DNA of 64,000 bases, taken from positions 4,782,252 to 4,846,251 of the forward strand of contig NC_067207.1 of assembly GCF_026262505.1 (NCBI RefSeq). Direction: 5' to 3'. Position 1 is the first letter of the stretch; each line of letters opens with the position of its first letter. The stretch is from Trichomonas vaginalis G3. Lineage: Eukaryota > Parabasalia > Trichomonadida > Trichomonadidae. The translations under genes were made by a program, and so were the position numbers. This document shows positions 48,028 to 57,482 of this stretch, piece by piece. The notes beneath the pieces were generated by a model that saw nothing but the letters and a program-made list of their open reading frames with translations, ran no database searches and was not told the DNA's origin.

Positions 48028-49752
48028 AAAAGAGGTGAGAAAAGAGGTGAGAAAACAGGTGAGATCTCACCTCTTCACCTAAAATATATTTTTGGTTCAT
48101 TTACGCTCATGTTTGACAAAACATTTACACTCATTTCGATGAAATCATGACAAAACATATACGAAGAAGTTTATTTCCTGTGTTGTTGTCAAAATGTCAT
48201 GTTGTCACCATTTTCAAAAAGATGTTAGTTGACCGAGTGACCGAGTGACCTGGTGACCCTCATGAAAATTCAAGAGGTGAAAAAACATATACGATGAAGA
48301 AGTCTTGACAAAACATATACGATGAAGAAGTCATGACAAAACATATACGAAGAAGTTTATTTCCTGTGTTGTTGTCAAAATGTCATGTTGTCACCATTTT
48401 CAAAAAGATGTTAGTTGACCGAGTGACCGAGTGACCTGGTGACCCTCATGAAAAAAAGAGGTGAAAAAAGAGGTGAGAAAAGAGGTGAGATCTAACCATC
48501 TACCCTAAAATATATTTTTGCTGAAAAAAATGACCAAATTTCATGAATTTCCTCATATGTTTGCTACCCGAGGAAAACCGAGGATAGAGATTCCGTACGA
48601 AAATCGTAAAAAATTGCGAGTAGGGAAAAAAACCTGGTCGCCTAAAACTCATGAAAATCGTGAAAAAATGACCAAATTTCATTATATAACTGTTATTTTT
48701 TTACGAAGAGAACTTTTGCACTTCGTAAAAAAAATCCCTGAAATCATATCTTTTATACAAGATAGAAAATCTTACTCGCCTAAAACTCATGAAAATCGTG
48801 AAAAATTGCGACCCAGACTTTTTTCGGGGTCGCCTAAAACTCATGAAAATCGTAAAAAAATGACCAAATTTCATTATATAACTGTTATTTTTTTACGAAG
48901 AGAACTTTGACACTTCGTCAAAAAAATCCCTGAAATCGTGAAAAAATGACCAAATTTCATTATATAACTGTTATTTTTTTACGAAGAGAACTTTTGCACT
49001 TCGTAAAAAAAATCCCTGAAATCATATCTTTTATACAAAATAAATGAAAAATTGCGACCCAGACTTTTTCGAGGGTCGCCTAAAACTCATGAAAATCGTA
49101 AAAAAATGACCAAATTTCATTATATAACTGTTATTTTTGACGAAGTGAACTTTGACACTTCGTAAAAAAAATCCCTGAAATCGTGAAAAAATGACCAAAT
49201 TTCATTATATAACTGTTATTTTTTTACGAAGAGAACTTTTGCACTTCGTAAAAAAAATCCCTGAAATCATATCTTTTATACAAAATAAATGAAAAATTGC
49301 GACCCAGACTTTTTCGAGGGTCGCCTAAAACTCATGAAAATCGTAAAAAAATGACCAAATTTCATTATATAACTGTTATTTTTTTACGAAGAGAACTTTG
49401 ACACTTCGTCAAAAAAATCCCTGAAATCGTGAAAAAATGACCAAATTTCATTATATAACTGTTATTTTTTTACGAAGAGAACTTTTGCACTTCGTAAAAA
49501 AAATCCCTGAAATCATATCTTTTATACAAAATAAATGAAAAATTGCGACCCAGACTTTTTCGAGGGTCGCCTAAAACTCATGAAAATCGTAAAAAAATGA
49601 CCAAATTTCATTATATAACTGTTATTTTTGACGAAGTGAACTTTGACACTTCGTAAAAAAAATCCCTGAAATCATATCTTTTATACAAAATAGAAAAAAT
49701 AACGTTAGTTTTTTTTAAAAAATATTTTTTATTTTGTATGTAAAGACAGAAA
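48028..49752. repeat. repeat archipelago with a 245-bp higher-order tandem
   Basis: No gene. The first part has AGGTGAGATC palindromes, ATGACAAAACATATACGAAG units and GACCGAGTGACC trains. From about 48850 to 49680 a compound unit of about 245 bases repeats three to four times (the phrase TGAAATCGTGAAAAAATGAC at 48931, 49176 and 49422). Each unit contains two CATTATATAACTGTTATTTT segments with ACGAAG...CTTCGT hairpins and one GCGACCCAGACTTTTTCGAG hairpin. Confidence 0.85.
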
Positions 49753-50364
49753 ATGTTAAAGGTTGAGTTTGAAACAGTTAGAAAGATAGACAATGACACC
49801 AAAGTGGTTAGAATAGGTGATTTAAACGTAAGATACTCAAAGAAATACAACAAATATTCTTTGTCAGACATTTTATCTCCATTTGGAAAGAAACCGAAGG
49901 ACTGGGTTGGAATTGCTTCAACTCAGAAAATTTTGACAAGAAATCCTGAGCTTATGATATCGGTAAGATTCTATGGAACTACAGCATATCTTATAGACAA
50001 AAGTCTTATACCAATAGTTTTGTTATGGTTAGACCCAGTTGTTGGATATAACTTCATAACATATGGTTCATTCGATACGGAACGTTGCAGTGAAGGCTTA
50101 CTTTACATCGTTCAGAAACCGAAGGACTTCAATACAAAGAGATATAAGATAGGAAGAACATATAATATAACTCTAAGATATGACAGTACAGTCAATAGAG
50201 TCAAGGTTGTGTTTGTTAACGATATGAGAGCTGCAGAAACAGAACTACTTGAAAAGTTTGAGAAAATGTATGGTGCTCCCACGAAAGGTAAAGAAACGTT
50301 TGAAGTAGATGAGATAGATAAAGCTATAAAATTATTTGACGAAGTTGCTGAAAAATACATGTAA
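49753..50364 (+). CDS. KilA-N-like / T5orf172 (GIY-YIG-like) protein
   Basis: Whole 203-residue frame. Residues about 15-90 form a KilA-N-like part (RYSKKYNKYSLSDILSPFGK, ASTQKILTRNPELMISVRFY). Residues about 115-195 match T5orf172/Mug113, a GIY-YIG relative: GLLYIVQKPKDFNTKRYKIG, RTYNITLRYDS, VKVVFVNDMRAAETELLEKF. Such fusions are common in large DNA viruses and phages and are thought to bind and possibly cut DNA. The two copies in Maverick 1 are broken. Upstream module as for the other KilA-N genes. Confidence 0.85.
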   Translation: MLKVEFETVRKIDNDTKVVRIGDLNVRYSKKYNKYSLSDILSPFGKKPKDWVGIASTQKILTRNPELMISVRFYGTTAYLIDKSLIPIVLLWLDPVVGYNFITYGSFDTERCSEGLLYIVQKPKDFNTKRYKIGRTYNITLRYDSTVNRVKVVFVNDMRAAETELLEKFEKMYGAPTKGKETFEVDEIDKAIKLFDEVAEKYM

Positions 50365-50880
50365 AGCGTTTATTTTTGGTCTTTTGTGAAAGTCAGAAAA
50401 TAACGCTAATTTTTTTCTATCTTAAGGAAATTCATGAAAATTCAAGAGGGTGAAAAAACAGGTGAAAAAAGAGGTGAAAAAACAGGTTAGATCTCACCTC
50501 TTCACCTAAAATATATTTTTGCTGACAGTAGCAGTATTTTTACTGACAGTAGCAGTACTTTTACTGACAGTAGCAGTACTTTTACTGACAGTAGCAGTAC
50601 TGCTACTGTCAGTAGCAGAGATTTTTATCGTCGAAAACCCTCTCAAATTTTCCTTTTTACTGACATTAGCAGTACTTTTACTGACAGTAGCAGTACTGCT
50701 ACTGTCAGTAGCAGAGATTTTTATCGTCCAACCTTACAAATGTAAACTTATATCGTTCTATTTTCTTCACTAGGGTCTAACACCAAAGTAACCTTACAAA
50801 TGTAAACTTATATCGTTCTATTTTCTTCACTAGGGTCTAACACCAAAGTAACCTATGTACATGAAATTTCACTGCATAAA
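50365..50880. repeat. palindromic GACAGTAGCAGTAC repeats and a 59-base direct duplication
   Basis: 50519-50720 is built from TTACTGACAGTAGCAGTACT units. Two perfect 30-bp palindromes with half-site ACTGACAGTAGCAGT lie at 50584-50613 and 50680-50709. At about 50731-50850 a segment beginning ACCTTACAAATGTAAACTTA is present twice in tandem. An open frame through the first part is only repeat translation. Confidence 0.85.
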
Positions 50881-50892
50881 AGGAAAAAACCT

Positions 50893-50966
50893 GCGCGAAT
50901 CGGGATTTGAACCGAGGTCTTCGACGCCTGTAACGAGGTAGCCCATACCACTGAGCTATGAGCCGC
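50893..50966 (-). tRNA. tRNA-like sequence, probably degenerate
   Basis: On the reverse strand it reads GCGGCTCATAGCTCAGTGGT ... GGTTCAAATCCCGATTCGCGC-like. The A box (TAGCTCAGTGGTA) and B box (GGTTCAAATCC) of a tRNA gene are both present at the right distance, and the D arm GCTC/GGGC pairs. The anticodon stem pairs poorly and the acceptor and T stems have mismatches; the likeliest anticodon is TAC (Val), but this is uncertain. It may be a tRNA pseudogene, a tRNA-derived element, or an internal RNA polymerase III promoter. Confidence 0.5.
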
Positions 50967-51029
50967 TTGCATATTTTTAAGTAAAATATAGTATATTTGT
51001 CATACCGTGAAGGATGACCAAACTTAAAA

Positions 51030-51083
51030 AAATAAAGTTAGTTTTTTATAAAATATTTTTTTATTTTGTATGTAAGGACAGAT
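51030..51083 (+). promoter_or_regulatory. KilA-N upstream module
   Basis: AATAAAGTTAGTTTTTTATA, AAATATTTTTTTATTTTG, TATGTAAGGACAGAT, then ATG. It is the same module as at 20921-20975, here directly after the tRNA-like sequence. Confidence 0.6.
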
Positions 51084-51929
51084 ATGTCAACATCAGAGAA
51101 CACAACAACTGCTATCGTTCATGAAGCCATAAATGAAGAATACGAGTGGGTTCAGTTTAACAAACAACTCCGTCTCATTCGTTCGGTCAAAGACGATATG
51201 TACCAAATGCAAAGTATTTTGACAGCATGTTTTGCACCAGATACCAAACATACAGACGATTGGTTCAGAAACCAAAGCACACAAGAACTTTTGAGTGAAA
51301 TTTCTCTAGACCGAGAATTCTCGGTCTTGCATAAAACACATGAAAATCGTAAAAATTTGCCAATAAATTTAAGAGGTTGGTATGTTCATAGACTTTTAGT
51401 AAATGCTGTTGCAATATGGGCTTCGCCTCGTTATGCTTGGTATATTTACAGACTTCTTGACGAAATTCATAGACAAGAACGTGAAGAGATGGAAAAGAAA
51501 CTTCATGCAAAAGATGAAGTCATTGAAGCAAAAGATGAAGTCATTGAAGCAAAAGACAAAAGCCTTCAGAAAAGAATACCACGTTCGGTACCAAAAGGAA
51601 AGGAAAAGAACTATAAGTATATGATTTATACTGAAGAGATGGAAAATGAAGAAGACAGAGATATGGTTATGTTGCATTTAGTCAGAAGAAACAACAAAAG
51701 CTTTTACGACCTTGCTAAGATTTACAAATCTGACAGAAATTGGTTCTATCGCGAAAACTTACCGATTTCAATGACCCCAAATGAAGATGTGAAACAAATA
51801 GTTCAAGATACGTTACCTCAAACACACTATGATATTAAAGGTTGTACAATACTTACCTTCAAAGAAGATTTGCCATTGTTAAAGGAAAAAATAACAGAGT
51901 ATTTTGACAACTTCAAACAAGTAGAGTAG
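51084..51929 (+). CDS. KilA-N protein with DUF3627-like C-terminus and an in-frame insert
   Basis: 281 residues from ATG 51084; the in-frame TTG upstream is ignored. N-terminal part: EYEWVQFNKQLRLIRSVKDD, KilA-N core DDWFRNQSTQELLSE and WYVHRLLVNAVAIWASPRYA. Between them, at residues about 66-87 of the protein, lies SLDREFSVLHKTHENRKNLP, which is encoded by an intergenic-type repeat (51297-51363) with the 18-bp palindrome GACCGAGAATTCTCGGTC. A coiled segment with a duplicated KDEVIEA phrase follows. The C-terminus (KNYKYMIYTEEMENEEDRDM, YDIKGCTILTFKEDLPLLKE) resembles DUF3627 of viral KilA-N proteins. Whole here, broken in Maverick 1. Confidence 0.85.
   Translation: MSTSENTTTAIVHEAINEEYEWVQFNKQLRLIRSVKDDMYQMQSILTACFAPDTKHTDDWFRNQSTQELLSEISLDREFSVLHKTHENRKNLPINLRGWYVHRLLVNAVAIWASPRYAWYIYRLLDEIHRQEREEMEKKLHAKDEVIEAKDEVIEAKDKSLQKRIPRSVPKGKEKNYKYMIYTEEMENEEDRDMVMLHLVRRNNKSFYDLAKIYKSDRNWFYRENLPISMTPNEDVKQIVQDTLPQTHYDIKGCTILTFKEDLPLLKEKITEYFDNFKQVE
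51297..51363. repeat. palindromic repeat inside the KilA-N gene
   Basis: The segment GTGAAATTTCTCTAGACCGA ... CATAAAACACATGAAAATCG matches intergenic copies near 23190-23245 and 23350-23410 of Maverick 1. Its centre is a perfect palindrome of 18 bases. Confidence 0.9.
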
Positions 51930-51939
51930 ATGAACCATT

Positions 51940-52551
51940 TATTTTTCAAGCTTGACTTCAGATGGCTCAGGTAGCTCTATAAGGTAAATTGCCTTGTCAA
52001 ATCCTTCTGGCATTCCGAGTCCTTCCTTCCGACAGGAAAATATTTTCCTTCTGGCATTCCGAGTCCTTCCTTCCGACAGGAAAAAATTTTCCTTCCAACA
52101 GGAAAAAATTTTCCTTCCAACAGGAAAAATTTTTCCAGTTGTCCGTCGTAAACCATTCAAATTTTCGAAAATTGAGAACTTTTTGGTCGAACTTCAGAAA
52201 AAGTTTTTCCTTCCGACAGAAAAAGTTTTTCCTTCCGACAGGAAAAGTTTTTCCTTCCAACAGGAAAAGTTTTTCCTTCCAACAGGAAAAATTTTTCCAG
52301 TTGTCCGTCGTAAACCATTCAAATTTTCGAAAATTGAGAACTTTTTGGTCGAACTTCAGAAAAAGTTTTTCCTTCCGACAGAAAAAGTTTTTCCTTCCGA
52401 CAGGAAAAGTTTTTCCTTCCAACAGGAAAAGTTTTTCCTTCCGACAGGACACAAACGAATGTCCGACGTACCACCAACCGAGTCCATTCCAAAGCCAGAA
52501 GAACCGAAAGCTGCAGAACCACAACAGACTAAGACTAAACACTTACATTTT
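51940..52551. repeat. GACAGGAAAA-type repeat island with two gene-start remnants (Maverick 2)
   Basis: A 140-base block (about 52110-52250 and 52250-52390) is tandemly duplicated, each copy including ACCATTCAAATTTTCGAAAA. To the left, reverse, is the short gene start MPEGFDKAIYLIELPEPSEV; to the right the forward start MSDVPPTESIPKPEEPKAAE at about 52462. Both correspond to full genes in Maverick 1 (31326-32521). The long overlapping frames on both strands are repeat translations. Confidence 0.75.
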
Positions 52552-53427
52552 TTACGCTTGACTTTTTACAATTTGAACTTTGTTCGCGTAGATATGAATT
52601 CTGAAAGAAGTATGAGGGTCTTGTATGACTTTGTACTTCTCCCATAGTTCATGTCTGTCAAACTTACCTGCCATGGACTCTTTCATAAGTTCCATGAAAT
52701 CGTCTTCGGACAATCCGGGGAAAAGTACAATGTCAGTAAGTATTCTCTTTACATCCTTACTTAAACTCTTTGCTGTCTGTACACAAATGACAACTGAGAT
52801 GTTAAAGTGTCTGAGCTTCTTAAGAATTCGACACATGTCTTGTTCTCTGTTCTTTAACAAAGGGTGAGAAGCAAAGTCATCTAAGATAAGAAGACATCTA
52901 TGAGGGTACGTTTTCCAATCGTAAGATTGCAATTTTTCGAAATGTATTCTATCTCTTTCTGTTTGTTTCTGAAGTGTTTCTTCTCTAATATTCTCTGCAT
53001 TTCCTCATTTGGGTCTTTAAACTTCGAATTGACATACTCATTTATAGCATTATACTTCAAAACCCTTCTTTGGTACTTCTTTTATCCAATCTAACAACTC
53101 AGAGTCTTTTATACATACTAACTTAGACTTCTTTATAATATCTTTGAACGAATTGACGGTTTGGTCAAATTGACCCGAAGTACTACAAATGACAACTAAC
53201 TCATAGAATGGGTTCTTCTCATCTAGTTCTTGTTGTTGTGCAGCCATTTTAAGATAAGTGAAAGTCTTACCCGACCCAGGTGGTGCAATTAGACCTGTTA
53301 TACCATTCTGAGCAAATAAGAACTTGTCATGTATGGGTTTTATCTGAGCATTTTCTAACTTCCTCTTGTTCTTGTTTAAAACATTCTCAAATTTTTTGTC
53401 AATGTCAGCAAACTTTTTTTCTAACAT
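52552..53427 (-). pseudogene. A32/FtsK-HerA-type genome-packaging ATPase locus
   Basis: The upstream frame has the Walker A motif GLIAPPGSGKTFTYLKMAAQ and the following strand YELVVICSTSGQFDQTV; the downstream frame has Walker B CLLILDDFASHPLLKNREQD and the sensor strand HFNISVVICVQTAKSLSKDV. This is the order and spacing of the Maverick/poxvirus A32-type packaging ATPase, which drives DNA into the capsid. Broken, about one or two interruptions. No counterpart is seen in Maverick 1. Divergent from 53464. Confidence 0.88.
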
Positions 53428-53463
53428 ATTTTTAGAAAATTAAAAATTTTTATCTTTTAGAAA

Positions 53464-53796
53464 ATGTCTAGCGATTTCGCTATCTATATTCGAGACAAAC
53501 TTTTCGACAGCAAAACATCTGTCGACCATAAAATCTTACATAGTGTAAACAAGAAAGGTGAATTTGTTCTAAAGTTCTGTTTCTGGGAATATGACAAGAA
53601 CCATAAAACATTAAGCAGAGCAGTCTTAAAATTTGTCAATGACAGACTTGTTGACAGAGATGACGCCTCTTGGAGAGATGAAGTCCAACAAAACTTCTTA
53701 GAATGCAAAGAAGACACATGCACTGTTCTTGAAGATGAAATAGAAAACAGAATAGAAGAGCTATTAAAGGACAAAAGAACTTTTACAAAAATATGA
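53464..53796 (+). CDS. 110-residue protein, unknown (Maverick 2)
   Basis: ATG 53464 follows ATTTTTATCTTTTAGAAA. Sequence: MSSDFAIYIRDKLFDSKTSV, then alternating charged helix and a C-terminal acidic helix (LEDEIENRIEELLKDKRTFT). It is followed by a lysine/glutamate-rich stretch (53830-53900) that may be its former tail. I do not recognise it. It sits between ATPase and helicase loci and is the only forward gene there. Confidence 0.55.
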   Translation: MSSDFAIYIRDKLFDSKTSVDHKILHSVNKKGEFVLKFCFWEYDKNHKTLSRAVLKFVNDRLVDRDDASWRDEVQQNFLECKEDTCTVLEDEIENRIEELLKDKRTFTKI

Positions 53797-53959
53797 GTTT
53801 CTGAGAAGTTTGACATAACTCCACCAGAAAAAAAGAAGAGAGAAAAGAAAGAAAAGAAAGTAGAAGAAGAGAAGAAAGAAACCAGAGCCAGAGAAGAAGA
53901 AATTTGACATGTAAAAATAAAAATTTTATAGAACATTTCTGGGTCAATGTCAATGTTCT

Positions 53960-54343
53960 TTCCTCTTTAGGAGTAAACACTGGCTTAGACTCTAAAAATC
54001 TTTTTACCCAATTTACCTTGAACTTCTACAACTTTAGACTCATAATATTCATAGTCGTCTGCTTTCTTTTGGTTCATAAGGTATAACAAGTTTGTATGCT
54101 TTGCCTTCTTTAAGGTTTGAGAACCTTCTGTCAAAACTTTCTTTGACTGTTAACAAACCTTCTATGTCTAAGTCTTCAAATTTCGCACCATTTTTAGTCA
54201 CAATAGCAAACTTAACTGGTTCGATGTTCCAAACTTTGCTGAATGAAGACTTTTCAAAATGGTAGAAGTAAACATTCAAATATGTGAATGGTCTAGTCTT
54301 CTTTAAGTCCTGACATGTACTTGTTTACTGAGATGAATTTTGT
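53960..54343 (-). pseudogene. small protein locus, unknown
   Basis: The best frame (54049-54279) reads VYFYHFEKSSFSKVWNIEPV and KFAIVTKNGAKFEDLDIEGL, a beta-rich pattern that could be an OB-fold or similar, followed by a Lys-rich tail. Upstream of its probable beginning is AAAAAAAATATTTTTTTTAT. Broken, about two interruptions. The function cannot be named. Confidence 0.4.
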
Positions 54344-54382
54344 CATCTTTTCTATCGGATAAAAAAAATATTTTTTTTAAAT

Positions 54383-55619
54383 TTACTCAGAAAAATTTTT
54401 CTTTGTATATACACCATTCTGTACGTCTAAAAGACTTTTGACATTTGCCAAGAATGTTCGTTTAGACGCTGTCATATAACCATATTCTTGACAATATTGT
54501 TTATACGAATCGTACAATGACCTTTCATCTAAACACTCAAAGTCAGTTTCATCTATGAACAGTTCATATACACTCTTGTTTGCTTCTAACAATGTTTGTC
54601 TCTCTTCGGTATGTGGAATTTGTCTTGGATTGAACTTTGAAATATCTAATGTCATAAAATATGAGAAACAAGTGGTTGTAAAAGTCAGATGTCAAAGTTT
54701 CTGCTAAGTCGTCAAAATATTCTGTATCTTGCATATGAGAATCTGACGTTCTGACAACTACATATCTTCTGTCAGAACTTTCTAATTTCATCGGAACAGC
54801 ATTGTTTGAAACCATAATGAAATTTGCAACATTTTCACAAACTCTTTGGTCTTTATATTTTCTTTCAACAACTCCAACTTTGTCTGTTATAAGACTCTTC
54901 AAAGCATCTGAGTTCAAAACTTTGTTGTATCTATACTTTGAAGTTCGTTACATACTATAAGTTTCATATTCTCTATTGAAGAGTTAAATTTACCGCAGAT
55001 GTTTTCTAAGTTTGTCATATTAGGGTTCGAATAGCCCTCTAACAGTTTGCATAAGATATCTGTAAAGAAAGTGTTCTTACCAGTTCCTTGTTTTCCAATA
55101 TAATGAGAGCAGTTTCATTTTTAGCACTTGGATGTTGTAAGATGTTTGCAAACCAACATAAGATATACTCATAAACCTTTTCGTTTCCATTGCATATAAT
55201 TTCTTTGACATGGTCTAACCAAGCTTCTATAATATTTTCTTTTCCATTCTACTTGTTCGTATTTATATCCAGTGAAGATAGAATAGAAGTTTGGAGAAGG
55301 TGTATAAAACTTTTATACCACGAACTGAAAAATCTTCTAACTTTGACAATAAGATATCCCAAGCATCTAACATCTTCATACCAACTTGTACGACTTTTAT
55401 TTTCTTAAGTTTCTGTCTACATTCTTGTTCTGAAACTATTGTTGCTCTTGGTTTGTTAAAGACTACATCCCATTCTTTCATAACATAAAATTCTGGGGCA
55501 GAGTCGACATAAATGACTAAACGTTTCAAATTCTCGACTGCTTTGTTATAGTCTCGAAATGGACACATATTTCTGAATGTTTGGAAGTCATAAAAATCTG
55601 AAACATCTATTCTGTACAT
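54383..55619 (-). pseudogene. SF3/D5-type helicase locus
   Basis: The upstream frame (55263-55619) has RIDVSDFYDFQTFRNMCPFR and DSAPEFYVMKEWDVVFNKPR. A Walker A of the form GKQGTGKN can be read around 55080; the 54564-54917 frame has NFIMVSNNAVPMKLESSDRR followed by YVVVRTSD, the motif C sensor Asn and arginine region typical of superfamily 3 helicases; and the end frame has a winged-helix-like tail (LYDSYKQYCQEYGYMTASKR). The helicase would unwind element DNA for replication. Broken, about three or four interruptions. Confidence 0.8.
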
Positions 55620-55648
55620 TTTTATAAAAATAAAAAAAAAATATTTTT

Positions 55649-56439
55649 TTATTCTTGAGCTATTTGTTGTTGAAGTTGTTCTTGAGCTATTTGTTGTTGA
55701 AGTTGTTCTTGTAATACAATACTTTCACCAGTTGCATCTTCCAATTCGAAACTTTCTGCCGTCATTGACAAATACATAGGACATAAAAGTTTTACAGGAA
55801 CAAAGTTTGCGTCAACTAAGGTTAAGTTTATGTTTGCTAAAGTGTTTGAGTTTACTAAAGCTGAAAAACTCTGCATTCGAATGAACAATAGGCAAACCAG
55901 CAGAGAATGTGTTATTTATACGCATAAGTATCTTTTGGTCATAGTAGTTTCTGTCGACATTCGAATAACACTTTGAACCTAAGTTTGAAACAATATATAA
56001 AATAGGTGTACTTAAAGTCAATGGAACAGACATTCCTTGTATGACACCTTTTCCTGTTATAGGAAACTGTTGGTAGTAAAAACCAGATATAAGTTTTGTA
56101 TTATAGCTCATATTGTTTATAGTAAACTCAGTCGGACATCCAAACATAATGAAACCTGCTCTAGTTGCAGCACATGTTACACCCGTACTTAAAGTATTAA
56201 ATAAGTCAACAAAACCTGTTGGTGGTATATCTGAGTAAGTATCTTCAAAGGAGTATTTTTTACCATTCACAACAATAAAATCTTCTGGTGTCAAAAAGAG
56301 CAAAACAAGCTTTAGTCGTCATTGTGTTTAAGGTTAGTTTACAATATCGTCCTTGAGGACTTTGTAAGTTTGTTGTTATAGAATTATATGACTCAGGGTT
56401 TTTAGTCGTAATAGTATAAACCATTGTGTCTTCTGCCAT
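55649..56439 (-). pseudogene. penton / minor capsid-like protein locus
   Basis: Frames with strand-rich sequence: EDFIVVNGKKYSFEDTYSDI, then AGFIMFGCPTEFTINNMSYN, and a C-terminal part with TLANINLTLVDANFVPVKLL and PMYLSMTAESFE. The I-x-LTLVD-A-x-x-x-PV strand pair close to the C-terminus is what Maverick single jelly-roll (penton) proteins show. The last residues are a duplicated QLQQQIAQE tail. The position next to helicase and before the major capsid supports it. Broken, about two interruptions. Confidence 0.6.
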
Positions 56440-56443
56440 TTAC

Positions 56444-57022
56444 TTAGCAAATAAATTTTAATGAAATGTTGTGGTCGTCAAATATTTTTATAACGTCTGG
56501 GAAACTATATTTTAAGTTCAACGTTTCACCTCCTTTCATAACGTATATCTTGTCAATGACATTATATGAAACACCACAGCAACTAACGTCGGGTTCTATT
56601 TCTTTGATGTTTATATCGTCTGCCTCTGTCAAAAGTTTCAATAGTTCTTTCAAAACTTCATGAGGTGCAATGACATATGAGTTCACTTTTACAGGGTTGT
56701 GTCGACCAAGTTTAACATTATACCTAAAGCTTGACAAATCTTCTCCTGAGTTTGAAGTTTGTCTTTCAGTTGTTGGTAGTCGTTTCGAATATCTGCAACA
56801 GAACTTAAGTCTCTGCTAACTTCAGGATATGTTGGTTGTTCTTTTACAGGAACAATTGTTATACCATCTTTGTCTTCGTATGGTTTCCCCACTTCAACAT
56901 CTCTGTCTTTGACATTGACAACAACACTTTGACTGTTTTTTGAGTTGGTGAATTTAACTTCACATCTGCCACCGCCATTAAACCTTTTGAAACACTTACG
57001 CTTCTATTTTCGGAAATGACAT
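56444..57022 (-). pseudogene. small protein locus upstream of penton
   Basis: Frames include RYNVKLGRHNPVKVNSYVIA, then ISLKFIC at the end, and GKPYEDKDGITIVPVKEQPT with a coiled piece (DYQQLKDKLQTQEKICQALG). The start region near 57022 is divergent from 57040 over TTTTACTTAGAATAAAAG. Unknown function; a minor virion protein is a guess. Broken, two or so interruptions. Confidence 0.45.
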
Positions 57023-57039
57023 TTTACTTAGAATAAAAG

Positions 57040-57480
57040 ATGGACGTATTCGAGTATCTCTTCGAATTGAAGCAGAACAAAGTCATACACACACAAACAA
57101 TACAAATACATTGACAGAATAGTTCTTTATACAAACAATGGTAAATGTTAAGAATAGCAGCTGAACCAAAAATATTTTCATAAAGCAAAGAAAGTTGGTA
57201 TAACTGAAATGGTGAAAGTTCTTGAAGCAGAAAAATATAACTTAAAATTACAGATATTTCTAAAGGAAGTTTATAATACAATATTATGTCAAAACTGGCG
57301 TACTGTCAATATTTGACGGAGAGAAGTCAGTTCAAGAACAACTTACTGACCTGCTGCCAAAATCTGCTCGATGGAAGCTGTCGTTATGCCAATCTGAGGA
57401 GCCCCAGCAGGTTTCATCGAACGAATCTTCAAAAGAGCATCTTCCGTGAAAAGTGCTATTGGTTTTGTAAACTTCTTTGC
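57040..57480 (+). pseudogene. decayed forward gene between capsid loci
   Basis: Begins MDVFEYLFELKQNKVIHTQT and continues in several short frames with residual coding character (helical, Lys/Glu-rich). More decayed than its neighbours, with several interruptions. I cannot assign it. Confidence 0.4.
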
Positions 57481-57482
57481 TT

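Noticed and set aside
50519-50773. 84-codon frame with LLTVAV repeats that resembles a membrane helix
   Set aside because: It is the translation of the GACAGTAGCAGTAC palindromic array.
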